Below are positions 63,690 through 64,000 of a DNA stretch of 64,000 nucleotides, one piece after another (the first letter of the stretch is position 1; each line of letters starts with the position of its first letter). The DNA lies in the NCBI RefSeq assembly GCF_051014445.1, contig NW_027488384.1, positions 682,001 to 746,000 on the forward strand, in the 5' to 3' direction. Both the position numbers and the translations under genes were made by a program. Below the pieces are notes generated by a model that was given only the letters and a program-made list of their open reading frames with translations, did no database searches and was not told the origin of the DNA. Source of the stretch: Colletes latitarsis (Eukaryota; Arthropoda; Insecta; Hymenoptera; Colletidae).

Positions 63690-64000
63690 CATACTTTCGC
63701 ATTCTTCACATACTTGTTGAACGGATCCTGGGTTTTTTCTGGTTTCGATCATGTAGTAATATGGTACCACACTGGAACAGTCCATTAAACCTGGTTTCGA
63801 TCAGTATTTTAGAGAATAACGCATGTTCGGTCTTGGTTAGGTCTGGGATTTGCTCTCATCAGGCTCGTACTTTCGCATATTTCTCATAGTTGATGGCCAG
63901 ATTCTGGGCTTTTTCTGGTTTGGATCACGTAGTAATGTGGTACCACACTGAAACAGTCCATTAAACCTGGTTTCGATCAATATTTTTGAGGATAACGCAT
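63690..64000. repeat. Start of a further copy matching 61405-61715
   Basis: At an offset of 2285 bp (61496/63781, 13 monomers minus 3 bp), the last 310 bp repeat the monomers with TTCGATCATGTAGTAAT, CACTGGAACAG and CAGTATTTTAGAGAATAACG. It runs off the window edge. Confidence 0.75.

Larger units (their letters stand above)
33075..64000. repeat. Right arm of the 176-bp tandem satellite array
   Basis: The same satellite family and orientation continue directly after the retrotransposon to the window edge, so the array extends beyond the window. The monomer resumes at ATCAGGCTCATACTTT, exactly where the left arm stopped. Variants common here and rarer in the left arm include TTCGCACACTTCACATACTC, a GTTATTTTCTGG or GTTTTTACTGG variable segment, and GGTCTGGGTAACGTC. 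Monomers with the disrupted palindrome (GAAGTACAAC) occur at about 37.5, 41.8, 43.5, 44.8 and 51.3 kb, and I saw none after that. No gene or unrelated insert is visible. Confidence 0.97.

Noticed and set aside
1..64000. Telomere array of TTAGG repeats
   Set aside because: TTAGG occurs only twice per 176-bp monomer and never in a pure tandem run, so this is not a canonical telomere tract.

Overview
This window is eukaryotic satellite DNA, about 58 kb in total, interrupted by one full-length GC-rich non-LTR retrotransposon. No host gene, RNA gene or CRISPR array is visible. The satellite has a monomer of about 176 bp, all in one orientation, with roughly 330 monomers. Each carries recognisable fixed boxes: a TTAGG-containing box made of two 11-bp sub-repeats, the box CATACTTTCGC, a variable segment, and usually a 12-bp perfect palindrome TGTGGTACCACA. 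The retrotransposon belongs to the R1 clade (the group of R1, TRAS and SART), which is known chiefly from arthropods, so an insect or other arthropod is the most likely source. The species cannot be named from the sequence. The array could be centromeric, pericentromeric or subtelomeric.

Layout. Positions 1-27127 are the left satellite arm. Positions 27128-33074 hold the retrotransposon on the minus strand, flanked by a perfect 16-bp target-site duplication (27112-27127 and 33075-33090). Positions 33075-64000 are the right satellite arm. The arms are mosaics of larger duplications whose lengths are near-multiples of 176 bp: 529, 702, 1058, 2056, 2989, and about 5100 to 5630 bp in tandem; 3509, 3700, 5814, 5930, 7740 and 8104 bp as spaced offsets. 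This is the pattern expected of unequal exchange in a satellite. The 2056-bp and 5930-bp cases fit only if one 120-bp truncated monomer is counted.

The retrotransposon reads 5' to 3' on the minus strand. It has a structured 5' leader, then ORF1 (gag-like, coiled coil, three zinc knuckles, 625 aa from the first in-frame ATG). ORF1 overlaps ORF2 by one base in a UAAUG stop/start. ORF2 (1060 aa) has an apurinic-type endonuclease, a reverse transcriptase and a C-terminal CCHC. A 3' UTR with four strong hairpins and a poly(A) tail follow. Both ORFs are uninterrupted and the target-site duplication is perfect, so the insertion looks young and possibly competent. Uninserted copies of the same satellite block at about 21.3 and 22.4 kb show the site before insertion. 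ORF1 would coat the RNA, ORF2 would nick the satellite at CATACTTT|CG and prime reverse transcription there, and the 3' UTR hairpins may be recognised by ORF2.

The many 60-100 aa minus-strand open frames in the arms are the same monomer read repeatedly and are not annotated as genes.
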